64,000 nucleotides of DNA from positions 350,180 through 414,179 of the forward strand of contig NZ_BNAY01000007.1 in assembly GCF_014654365.1 (NCBI RefSeq). Direction: 5' to 3'. This document shows, in pieces, positions 45,661 to 53,866 of this stretch. The translations under genes and the position numbers were made by a program. The stretch comes from Amycolatopsis oliviviridis. GTDB taxonomy: Bacteria > Actinomycetota > Actinomycetes > Mycobacteriales > Pseudonocardiaceae. Each line of letters starts with the position of its first letter. Positions within the stretch are counted from its first letter, which is position 1. The notes beneath the pieces are model-generated. The model saw nothing but the letters and a program-made list of their open reading frames with translations. It searched no databases and was not told the DNA's origin.

Positions 45661-45686
45661 GCGGGTGAAGCGAAAAGAAAGGGACG

Positions 45687-46319
45687 ATGATGGGCACCAT
45701 GACCGAGACAGACGACGGCACCACGGCGGGTGACTCCCGGGAGAACTGGTTCCTGCTGATGGACCCAGCCTGGAGCCCGTCCACCGGCGACGAACCGCCG
45801 CCGATCGAGGCGGTCGTCGGCTTGTGGCCGCTGGAAGAGGGGAAGGTCGGCAAGTTCCGGGCCAACCCGTCCTACACGCCGACCGACGAGAATTCGCCGT
45901 CGGACCCGCTCGACGCCGTGCTGCGCCTCGTCCTGCAGGGACGGGCCGAGGCCGAGCACATCCAGCTGATGCTGCGGGACACCCTCTTCGACGTCGCCAT
46001 GAACGGTGACGGCCGTCCGCTGGCCACGAAGTCGCCGGACGACATCCTGTGCGCCGTCGTGGCCACCGGTGAGCCGCACCGGCGCCGGATCGCCTCACCG
46101 GACTGGCGGCGCGTCGATCTCGGCGAACTGGTCGAACTGATCGACGGCGACCTCGACGTGCTGTTCAATCCGGCAGGGCCGGCCGCGGTACGGCTGGCCG
46201 GTGAGTTCCTGCGCGACACGATGGTGATGGACGACGAGCGGGTCGCCGAGCTCTACGCGAGCGCAGGGCAAGACGCTTCGGGTCTGCAGGTGATGCCTTG
46301 GGACGCCACCGAGAAATAG
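45687..46319 (+). CDS. Type VII secretion system-associated-like protein
   Basis: 210 residues, acidic, with no signal peptide or membrane segment. It opens with ENWFLLMDPAW and continues EAVVGLWPLEEG.VGKFRANP.Y, DAVLRLVLQG, LRDTLFDVAMNGDGRPL and VLFNPAGPAAVRLAGEFL. I recognise this pattern from actinobacterial proteins annotated as type VII secretion system-associated, which often sit beside very large secreted proteins (from memory). It begins 26 bp after the giant gene, almost certainly in the same transcript, behind an AAAGGGA ribosome site. Starts at 45690 or 45699 are also possible. It may be a chaperone, an adaptor for export or, less likely, an immunity protein. Confidence 0.75.
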   Translation: MMGTMTETDDGTTAGDSRENWFLLMDPAWSPSTGDEPPPIEAVVGLWPLEEGKVGKFRANPSYTPTDENSPSDPLDAVLRLVLQGRAEAEHIQLMLRDTLFDVAMNGDGRPLATKSPDDILCAVVATGEPHRRRIASPDWRRVDLGELVELIDGDLDVLFNPAGPAAVRLAGEFLRDTMVMDDERVAELYASAGQDASGLQVMPWDATEK

Positions 46320-46451
46320 CGAAGGCCTTCACGGACTGGTGTTGGTGGCGACGGGCGAGGTGAAGGGGACTTCCTCTCATCGCTTGCGTGGGAAGGTCCC
46401 TTTCGCTTCGGGGCTCGCGTCCTCGTGGGCGGTGGAGACTCGGAAGCGTCC

Positions 46452-46496
46452 CGAAAGCCACTTTCGGGACATCTGAAGTCGCGAAAGTGGCTTTCG
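46452..46496. repeat. Perfect 15-bp inverted repeat
   Basis: Arms CGAAAGCCACTTTCG (46452-46466) and CGAAAGTGGCTTTCG (46482-46496) around a 15-base loop. Each arm is itself partly palindromic. It lies between convergent genes, and the style is that of dispersed intergenic palindromes in Amycolatopsis-like genomes (recalled). It is not followed by a T run. Confidence 0.7.
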
Positions 46497-46557
46497 CGAC
46501 ACCCGAAGTCGGCGCGACGGCGAGCGAACAGGACAACTTTGCCTACCCCAGAAGATA

Positions 46558-46604
46558 GTGAAGGCCTCCTTGCCCACCCTCAAGGTAGGCAAGGAGGCCT
46601 TCAC
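46558..46604. terminator. Perfect 17-bp hairpin between convergent genes
   Basis: Arms GTGAAGGCCTCCTTGCC (46558-46574) and GGCAAGGAGGCCTTCAC (46588-46604) with a 13-base loop. It sits 20 bases past the stop of the minus-strand subtilase gene and downstream of the plus-strand operon, so it can act as a bidirectional terminator. Upstream, at about 46358-46400, there is a weaker imperfect repeat (GAAGGGGACTTCC and GGAAGGTCCCTTTC). Nothing else is seen in the 304-bp gap. Confidence 0.7.
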
Positions 46605-46623
46605 CACTTCCCCGGAAACAGGC

Positions 46624-47808
<1,185 letters not shown>

Positions 47809-48062
47809 GCGTTCGTCCTGTCTTTGGCATGGACCGGCCGAAGAAGGACCATCGCGGTGGAAATGGTCAGGCCGGTTATGGGGAACTGTTTCCATCGATG
47901 CCAGGCGAATCACCGGCGTCGGTCAAGTGAAAGCCGGGAACAGGTGAATACAATGTTTGCCGACCTCTTCCGGGTCGAACGTTGCCGATGATTTTCGTCA
48001 GGTCGCGAATTTTTGTCAAGAAGGTGATCACGAGACGTTCCATGTGATGGAAACGAGTGCCG

Positions 48063-48437
48063 TCAACCGGATACGAGACGTTCGATTTCCAGGTCGAAGT
48101 CGATCCGCGATGACTCGGTGCCCAACGGGACGAGGTCGTAGGTGCGTTCGATGAATTCGGCCAACTCCCAGGCGTTCGCCTTCATGAACGCCGAGCCGTC
48201 CGGGGATTCCAGTTCGATGTGGACGCACTCGATATGGCTGTGGCAAGGCGTGAAACGGATATCACCCACGCCCGAGGTGGTCACGAGACCCTCTTCGAGC
48301 AGGTCGCGGGCGAAAAGCCACTCGACCCCGTTGGGGAAACGGGCCTTGACCGCAAAGGGGTCGCCGGGGTCGTAACTCATCTCGACACCGAACTTGACCT
48401 TGAAATCCTTTGTGGAATCGTCGATGAAGTCGACCAT
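48063..48437 (-). CDS. SsgA-family sporulation/cell-division protein
   Basis: 124 residues from the ATG at 48437; an in-frame ATG at 48503 would add 22 residues, has no ribosome site, and has no counterpart in the family. Family landmarks: MSYDPGDPFAVKARFP, VEWLFARDLLEEGL, GVGDIRFTP, and a final ELAEFIERTYDLVPLGTES. SsgA-like proteins are small actinomycete-specific factors that steer division-site or septum formation during morphological differentiation, partly through SsgB and FtsZ; which subtype this is cannot be told. It lies downstream of the cold-shock gene on the same strand and may be co-transcribed. Confidence 0.88.
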   Translation of the reverse strand: MVDFIDDSTKDFKVKFGVEMSYDPGDPFAVKARFPNGVEWLFARDLLEEGLVTTSGVGDIRFTPCHSHIECVHIELESPDGSAFMKANAWELAEFIERTYDLVPLGTESSRIDFDLEIERLVSG

Positions 48438-48559
48438 CTCACGGTGCACCTCGTGTCCGGGTGGGGCGCCGTCCTGTCCGCGGAGCTGCTTTTCCTCGTT
48501 CATGGCACCAGTGTCGGCGACGAGACTTCATTCCGGCTCTACGTCGCGAACGGGTCTCG

Positions 48560-48970
48560 TCAGCTGATCCAACCGTGTGTAAGGGCGAGTGCGATGAGTC
48601 CCTTCCGGATCTCGACGATCTGCTGGCCGGTCAGTGAGGGCGCGCCGAGCAGCAAGACCTCGGTGAGTTCGTCGCGGAGAGCCTGGGCCGTCATCGTTTC
48701 GCGGTCGGGCCGCCGATCCGTGCGAGAGTGCCGAGCTTGTCCGGACGGCTTCTCGTTGCCGCCGCGGCCCACCAGCATCACCTGGGAGGCCTTGAGACCC
48801 CGTTCGCCCTCCTCGGTGGAGAACTGCACCTGTACTCCCTCCGAAAGGAGGCGTTTGTCGAAGGTAAGGTCGTTGACGTGGAGAAAGACGTCCTCGTCTC
48901 CACCGTCCGGCGCCACGAAGCCATAACCGCGCGATTCGTCGTAACGGATTACCTTGCCCGTCATCACCAT
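48560..48970 (-). CDS. Cold-shock-domain protein with C-terminal extension
   Basis: 136 residues from the ATG at 48970, chosen because AAGGAG lies six bases upstream; a longer frame to 49075 has an Arg/Pro-rich start. The cold-shock domain spans about 3-67, with an RNP-1 region RGYGFVAP and an RNP-2 region DVFLHVNDL. The extension (about 80-136) has a basic linker and a helical ALRDELTEVLLLGAPSLTGQQ segment that I do not recognise. Typical bacterial CspA proteins are ~67-70 residues, so this is a fused or extended form. Single-stranded RNA/DNA binding is expected. It is divergent from the gene at 49241. Confidence 0.9.
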   Translation of the reverse strand: MVMTGKVIRYDESRGYGFVAPDGGDEDVFLHVNDLTFDKRLLSEGVQVQFSTEEGERGLKASQVMLVGRGGNEKPSGQARHSRTDRRPDRETMTAQALRDELTEVLLLGAPSLTGQQIVEIRKGLIALALTHGWIS

Positions 48971-49240
48971 GGGCGTCTCCTTGGGGCCAGGTCCGGGCAC
49001 AAAAGGTCGGTGTTCCGCCCGTGTCCTCGGGTCAGCATGATGGCGCCCCGACGCGCTTCGAGGGCGCCGTGTCACGGATCAAGGTGCTTTCGGCGGGAGA
49101 ACGTGCCCGAATTTCTCGCCCGAATCCGGCCGAACATCGGAGAACAATGAACCTTAGGGCAGGGGACGACGACTGAACGCCATTTCCTCCTGCCTCACCG
49201 CCAGAATAAGTGGACAGTCCGTGAGACCTGGGAGAGATGA

Positions 49241-50302
49241 ATGAGCCACCCCCTCAGCTTCGAGCTGCACGAGACGCTGCTTCGGGTCGCCGGCTGGCTG
49301 CCGGACGAACAGCTCAGCACCGCCCGGAGTCTCCTGGCCGAAGGCCGGTGCGGGGAGGCCGCGAGCCTGATCGCCTTCGCGGGCCGCCGGACGGTGCTGC
49401 CGCTGATCGACGACGACCTCGACACCCTGGCCGAATTGCTGGAAGAGGAGGGCCGGGATCCCGCGGTACTCGACGCCGTCGAACTCGCCGCCGACAACGC
49501 TCCGCTCCTCTGGAGGTTCTCGGCGGAGTGGAATACCTCCGACGAGGCCGAGGAGAATGACGAGAAGAACCAGACCATGCTGGTGGCCGCGTTCGCCGAG
49601 CAAGATCTGCTCGCGGCGGTCGGGGAAGAACCTGGTGTGCGTGCCCTCTGGAGCGCGATCCGCCGCCCCGCCGACGAATCGCCTTATCCGCGGCCGCGGG
49701 TGGTCTACGTCGTGGAGGTCGACGACGACGAGATCGACGGGCTGGGCGAGCTGACGGGGCGGCTCCAAGAGCGGTTGATCGCCGCGGGAGAACGTGACCC
49801 TCAGGTCGAACTGCTGTCCATGTACGGCGGATGGCCCACCTATCAACGGGCCGTGCGAGCGATGGGCAGGCTGCTCTGGGCGGCCGACGCCGATGTGGAG
49901 ATCAGGGTCGCCAAGATCTTCGACGAGGTCGACCCCGAATCCGGTCCTAGCTTCTCGCCGGACCGCGCGAAGATCGTCGACGAGGAGTTCCGCGCATCGC
50001 TCATCGACTACCTCAAGGCCGGCACCGAATTGCTGGTGACCACGGCGACTTTGGAGGATGTCGTGGAGCCCGCCAAGGGTTCGGTGGTACCGATGAGTTT
50101 CCGCACGGACGGCGCCTGGGTGTGGACCGATGCGGTGAGCTATTACCTGGAGAACTACCAGCTCACGCCGGACCCCGAACTGGTCGAACACATCCAGCTC
50201 GCCGACGGCCCACCGTCCGCCATCGACAGCGTCGCCCGCCGTCGCGCGATGGACGCGCTGAGGCCTTCGCCGGACAACCAGCCGGTGTGGTCCGGCTCCT
50301 GA
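49241..50302 (+). CDS. Hypothetical protein, 353 residues, acidic
   Basis: The start is fixed by GGAGAG four bases before ATG 49241. The N-terminal ~90 residues are helical (LHETLLRVAGWLPDEQLSTARSLLAEG) and look like a small regulatory bundle. The centre has YVVEVDDDEIDGLGEL and the motif SMYGGWPTYQRAV. The end has PMSFRTDGAWVWTDAVSYYLENY. I have seen the last motif in unassigned Pseudonocardiaceae proteins but know no function. No signal peptide, membrane segment or enzyme motif is visible. As a soluble acidic orphan near a toxin gene, an immunity role can be considered, but the gene is 3.6 kb away and separated by minus-strand genes. Confidence 0.85.
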   Translation: MSHPLSFELHETLLRVAGWLPDEQLSTARSLLAEGRCGEAASLIAFAGRRTVLPLIDDDLDTLAELLEEEGRDPAVLDAVELAADNAPLLWRFSAEWNTSDEAEENDEKNQTMLVAAFAEQDLLAAVGEEPGVRALWSAIRRPADESPYPRPRVVYVVEVDDDEIDGLGELTGRLQERLIAAGERDPQVELLSMYGGWPTYQRAVRAMGRLLWAADADVEIRVAKIFDEVDPESGPSFSPDRAKIVDEEFRASLIDYLKAGTELLVTTATLEDVVEPAKGSVVPMSFRTDGAWVWTDAVSYYLENYQLTPDPELVEHIQLADGPPSAIDSVARRRAMDALRPSPDNQPVWSGS

Positions 50303-50324
50303 CTACCCCCGCCCTTGCCTCCTC

Positions 50325-50378
50325 TATCCGTGAATGCCTCTGTCCCCCTGTGGGCGGGAACAGAGGCATTCACGGATA
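50325..50378. terminator. Perfect 19-bp hairpin between convergent genes
   Basis: Arms TATCCGTGAATGCCTCTGT (50325-50343) and ACAGAGGCATTCACGGATA (50360-50378) with a 16-base loop. It lies 23 bp after the stop of the 353-residue orphan and 11 bp beyond the stop of the minus-strand regulator, so it is well placed as a shared bidirectional terminator. Confidence 0.75.
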
Positions 50379-50388
50379 ACCGGCCAGG

Positions 50389-53196
50389 TCAGGAGGACTC
50401 GTCGTCCAGACCCGCCAAGAAGGCCCGTGCGACATCGGCTTCCTCTCCGTCCAACCGGACGAAGATGTCGAGCGCGCGATGAGCCAGCTCTCGGGCCTGG
50501 GCGAGGCGTGAAGCCTGCTTCTGCAGTGTGGCGATCCCCAGCAGTGCCAATGCTTCGTGATACCGATCGCCCAGTTTCCGGCATAGCCGCAGTGCGGCTT
50601 CGTACTGACGCAGCGCCATCGCGGGATCGCCGAGATCCCGGTGAGCGTGGGCCGTGTTCACCAGCATGTTGGCTTCCAGCAGGCTCGCGCCGGCCGCTCG
50701 CGCGGCTTCGAGTCCGATCGCGCCGTACTCGAGCGCCTTTTCGGGTTGGTTCGACTCGGCGTACAACTCGCACAGTGAATCGAGGCATCCGGCCGTGCGG
50801 TAGTCGCCGCCGAACTTCTTGGTGAGCTGGAAGGCCTCCTGGGCGTACTGGATGCCCTGGTCGTACTGCTTCATTTCGCGAAGGGTCGACGCCAGGTTCA
50901 CCAGCAGCCGCAGCAACAGATCCTCGTTGCCCGCCGGGCGGGCGAGGGCGACGCCCCGCTCGAGATGTCGCACGGCCTCGTCGTTGCGCCCAAGCCGAGA
51001 ACTGGCGATTCCGAACTGGATCAGGATCCGCATCTGCGGTTCCGGATCCTCCAGTTGCTCGGCTGAGACCAAGGCGACGGTCAGCAGTTTCCTCCACTCG
51101 GTGAGCTGGCCGGTGGAGTAGTAGTGCTCGTACATGCACCAGGCCAGCTGCCAAGCGATCCCGTACTCACCCAGCTCAGTCGCCCGCTCGGTGAGAGCCA
51201 GGACGTTGAGCGCCTCCAGTGCACACCAGGCACGAGCGGCTTCGGGAGAATCGAGATCCGGCAGGTCATACGGCGTGGATGGGAGGTTCGCAGGGAACAG
51301 GTGATAATCGGGGAGAATGCGTTGAATCGCCGACCGCGCGCTGAACAGGTACCAGGCCAGCAAGGAGTGCATGGCCGCCGCACGTTCTTCTTCGGTCTCC
51401 TGGGCTTTCACGAGTTCGCCGGCGTAGGTCCTGATGAGATCGTGAAAGTGGAAGCGGTCGCCGGAGTCGTCGAGCAGATGCTGATCGCTCAGGCTCCGGA
51501 GCAGGTTCTCGGTCTCCGTGCCTGTCGCGCCGACGAGGGCAGCGGCCGCGGCGATGCCGACGTCGGGGCCGGGAAGCAGGCCGAGGTACCGGAACGCCCT
51601 GGCGAGCGCGGGGTCGAGGGAATCATAGGACCAGGAGAAGATTCCACGCACCGAGGACATCTCGTCGTCGTCGAGTTCGAGTGCGTCGAGCTGCTCGTCG
51701 ATCAGGTTCTCGACAAGTTCGTGAAGACTCCGGTCCGACCTGGACGAGATCTTCTCCGCCGCGACTCGCAAGGCGAGCGGAAGGTACCCACAGAGCTGAG
51801 CCAGTCTCGCCGCCTCGGCCGGTTCCGCGTCGACGCGCTCGGCCCCGATGGCGTTGCGCAACAGCTCCAGCGCCTCGGCTTCGGTCAGCAGGCCGAGCGT
51901 CAACCGGCGTGCGCCGTCACGCGCCACCAGCCCACTCAGGCGATTCCGGCTGGTGACGAGCACCAGACTGCTCGACACGCCCGGCAACAGTCCGCGCACC
52001 TGTTCGGTGGACACCGCGTTGTCCAGCAGGATCAGGACCCGCTTGCCGGAGAGCAGGCTCCGGTACAACGACGCCTGGGCTTCCGGCTCCTGGCGCCGGC
52101 TGGAGCTGCCGAGTGCCCAGAGCAGGTGGCCGAGTGCCTCTGAAGGGCTGAGGGGCGGGCGATTCGGATCGAAGCCGCGGAGATCCAGGTAAAGCTGGCC
52201 ATCGGGATAGTTCGGGGCGACCTGGCGGGCGAAGCGCACGGCGAGTGAGGTCTTGCCGATCCCGCCCGCACCGTCGATGGCCGAGATGACGAGGGCCTGG
52301 CCGGTCGACGCGGTGCCGATGCGCCACTTCGCCAGTTGCTCGATTTCACCTGCCCTGCCGACGAAGTCGGCCACTTCATGGGGAAGCTGGGCGGGGATCG
52401 GCGACCGCGTGCGAATGCTTGTTCCGGCCGGTTCGAGGCTCGGATCGGAGCGCAGCATCCGCAGGTGCAGATCGCGGAGTTCGGTGCCCGGGTCGAGGCC
52501 GAGCTCGGCGACGAACAAGCGGCGTACCATGTCGAATTCCGCCAGGGCGTCCGCCCGTCGTCCGCTGCGGTACAGGGCCAGCATGTGCTGGGCGCGGAGC
52601 CGTTCCCGGAACGGCTCCGCCTCGACGGCCTCACCCAGTTCCGTGATCAGCTCCTGATGCCTGCCGGTGGCGAGCATCAGCTCGGCCCGCTCTTCGATGA
52701 GCTGATAGCGCAGTTTGGTCAGGCGGACACGCTCGGCTTCGGCGAATGGCCCCGGGATCCCGAACAGTGGCGTTCCTCGCCACAGGGAAAGACTTTCGGC
52801 GATGACGTCCGCCGCGGCGGAACGGCCTCCTGCGGTGGCCAGTTCGCGTGCCCGGCGGAAACCGGCTTCGGCGACCGCCAGATCGACGTCGTCAGGGTCG
52901 AGAACGAGCCGGTATCCGGATCCGGCCCGCACCAAGACATCTTCGCCGGCCACGGACAGCGCACGACGAAGCCCGTAGATGTAGGTGTGCACACTGCCGT
53001 CGACGGACGGCGGAGCGGTAGTGCCCCAGACACCATCGATCAGTTCGGTGCGCGACACGGTCTGACCGGCGCGGATGGCGAGAATCGCCAGTACCGCACG
53101 TTGGCGAGGCGCACCGAGGGCGATCGCCCGGGTGCCCACGCGTGCGGCGACTTCTCCCAGTAGTTCGATTCGCAGGATTTGCCCGGCACCGGCCAT
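50389..53196 (-). CDS. AfsR/SARP-type regulator: BTAD, NB-ARC and TPR
   Basis: 935 residues, ATG at 53196 behind GGAGG. Residues 1-100 are an OmpR-like winged helix (LGAPRQRAVLAILAI, SVHTYIYGLRRAL). Residues 101-250 are the bacterial transcriptional activation domain ending in ELGLDPGTELRDLHLRML. An NB-ARC STAND ATPase follows: P-loop DGAGGIGKTSLA at 309-318, Walker B VLILLDNA and sensor-like LVLVTSRNRLSGL. From about residue 640 there are TPR-like helices (ALEYGAIGLEAARAAG, ALRQYEAALRLCRKLGDRYHEALALLGIA). AfsR-like proteins activate secondary metabolism or development genes in response to a ligand or kinase; the target here is unknown. The divergent promoter region holds a direct repeat. Confidence 0.93.
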   Translation of the reverse strand: MAGAGQILRIELLGEVAARVGTRAIALGAPRQRAVLAILAIRAGQTVSRTELIDGVWGTTAPPSVDGSVHTYIYGLRRALSVAGEDVLVRAGSGYRLVLDPDDVDLAVAEAGFRRARELATAGGRSAAADVIAESLSLWRGTPLFGIPGPFAEAERVRLTKLRYQLIEERAELMLATGRHQELITELGEAVEAEPFRERLRAQHMLALYRSGRRADALAEFDMVRRLFVAELGLDPGTELRDLHLRMLRSDPSLEPAGTSIRTRSPIPAQLPHEVADFVGRAGEIEQLAKWRIGTASTGQALVISAIDGAGGIGKTSLAVRFARQVAPNYPDGQLYLDLRGFDPNRPPLSPSEALGHLLWALGSSSRRQEPEAQASLYRSLLSGKRVLILLDNAVSTEQVRGLLPGVSSSLVLVTSRNRLSGLVARDGARRLTLGLLTEAEALELLRNAIGAERVDAEPAEAARLAQLCGYLPLALRVAAEKISSRSDRSLHELVENLIDEQLDALELDDDEMSSVRGIFSWSYDSLDPALARAFRYLGLLPGPDVGIAAAAALVGATGTETENLLRSLSDQHLLDDSGDRFHFHDLIRTYAGELVKAQETEEERAAAMHSLLAWYLFSARSAIQRILPDYHLFPANLPSTPYDLPDLDSPEAARAWCALEALNVLALTERATELGEYGIAWQLAWCMYEHYYSTGQLTEWRKLLTVALVSAEQLEDPEPQMRILIQFGIASSRLGRNDEAVRHLERGVALARPAGNEDLLLRLLVNLASTLREMKQYDQGIQYAQEAFQLTKKFGGDYRTAGCLDSLCELYAESNQPEKALEYGAIGLEAARAAGASLLEANMLVNTAHAHRDLGDPAMALRQYEAALRLCRKLGDRYHEALALLGIATLQKQASRLAQARELAHRALDIFVRLDGEEADVARAFLAGLDDESS

Positions 53197-53285
53197 GTCG
53201 TTTCTACCTCCAGCCGGTACTCAGTATCGCGGAACAGGTGCGGACGACCTTACCAGCTGGTGCATTTTGCCCTTTTTTACCGTCG

Positions 53286-53319
53286 ACTCTGACCGAGTCG
53301 CGGGACACTCTATCGAGTC
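53286..53319. promoter_or_regulatory. Possible SARP operator: 21-bp-spaced direct repeat
   Basis: ACTCTGACCGAGTC (53286-53299) recurs as ACTCTATCGAGTC (53307-53319), 21 bp start to start; each copy is also a short inverted repeat (ACTC/GAGT). SARP proteins are known to bind direct heptamer repeats spaced by whole helical turns, so this site, 90-125 bp upstream of the BTAD regulator, could be autoregulatory. This is inference from spacing only. Confidence 0.4.
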
Positions 53320-53410
53320 CTTCGCATGAGTTATCACGTAGAGAAGTAATGAAGAGTGGCAGCCGATGGTGCGACGACGAGGGGACAGTCGAACCTGGAT
53401 GGTGATCGGG

Positions 53411-53674
53411 ATGGCAACGAATCGGGTGGAGTTGAACCGGCGGGAGCGCGCGATTCTCGATGCGGTCGCGTCCGGGCGGGCGACGCTGATCTCCTGCTGT
53501 GAACCGGATCTCCTCGTGGACGGCGGTTGGTGCGATCACGCCGCGGTGCACCGGTTGCGGGAACTGGGTCTCATCGAAGGTGTGGCGCAGGTCCCGTTCG
53601 GGGAGTTCACCCCCGCGGTGGCGACCGAAGCGGGCAAAGCCGCTCTGGAATCGAACGGGGGCCTTGCGGCGTAG
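53411..53674 (+). CDS. Small hypothetical protein
   Basis: 87 residues from the ATG at 53411. In-frame starts at 53399 and 53366 exist, and none has a clear ribosome site. It begins with a helical ELNRRERAILDAVASGRATL, then SCCEPDLLVDGGWCDHAAVHRLRELGLI, and ends EFTPAVATEAGKAALES. The arrangement (helix, Cys pair, winged-helix-like R.LRELGLI and T..G..AL) resembles small winged-helix-like proteins seen in actinomycetes. I know no function. It lies between the divergent BTAD regulator and the lipoprotein gene. Confidence 0.65.
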   Translation: MATNRVELNRRERAILDAVASGRATLISCCEPDLLVDGGWCDHAAVHRLRELGLIEGVAQVPFGEFTPAVATEAGKAALESNGGLAA

Positions 53675-53866
53675 TGCATCCGGCCTCGTTTGCCCGAAAG
53701 GGCACATACATTCTCCGGTCGTCCTTGTCTTCTTGACTTCGGATTATCGGGTGATCAGATGGCCGGGAAAGAAAGTCAATCTTTTGAACCTTTCCGGATT
53801 GGATCCCGTGTTCATTTCGCAGGGTCTTTCGGAAGGGGCGGAATAAACGGATGTAAGGAGAAGATC

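Noticed and set aside
1..45660. Polyketide or non-ribosomal peptide megasynthase
   Set aside because: Tandem modules of this size suggest one, but no ketosynthase, acyltransferase, condensation, adenylation or carrier-protein motif is present.
48971..49075. Extended N-terminus of the cold-shock protein
   Set aside because: Arg/Pro-rich and without a ribosome site; AAGGAG sits correctly before the ATG at 48970.
50334..50825. 163-codon plus-strand ORF inside the AfsR-like gene region
   Set aside because: It begins within the terminator hairpin and is antisense to the conserved C-terminus of the regulator; composition is Arg-rich.
53690..53866. Extended N-terminus of the lipoprotein
   Set aside because: It would bury the signal peptide and lipobox; the ATG at 53867 has a strong ribosome site.
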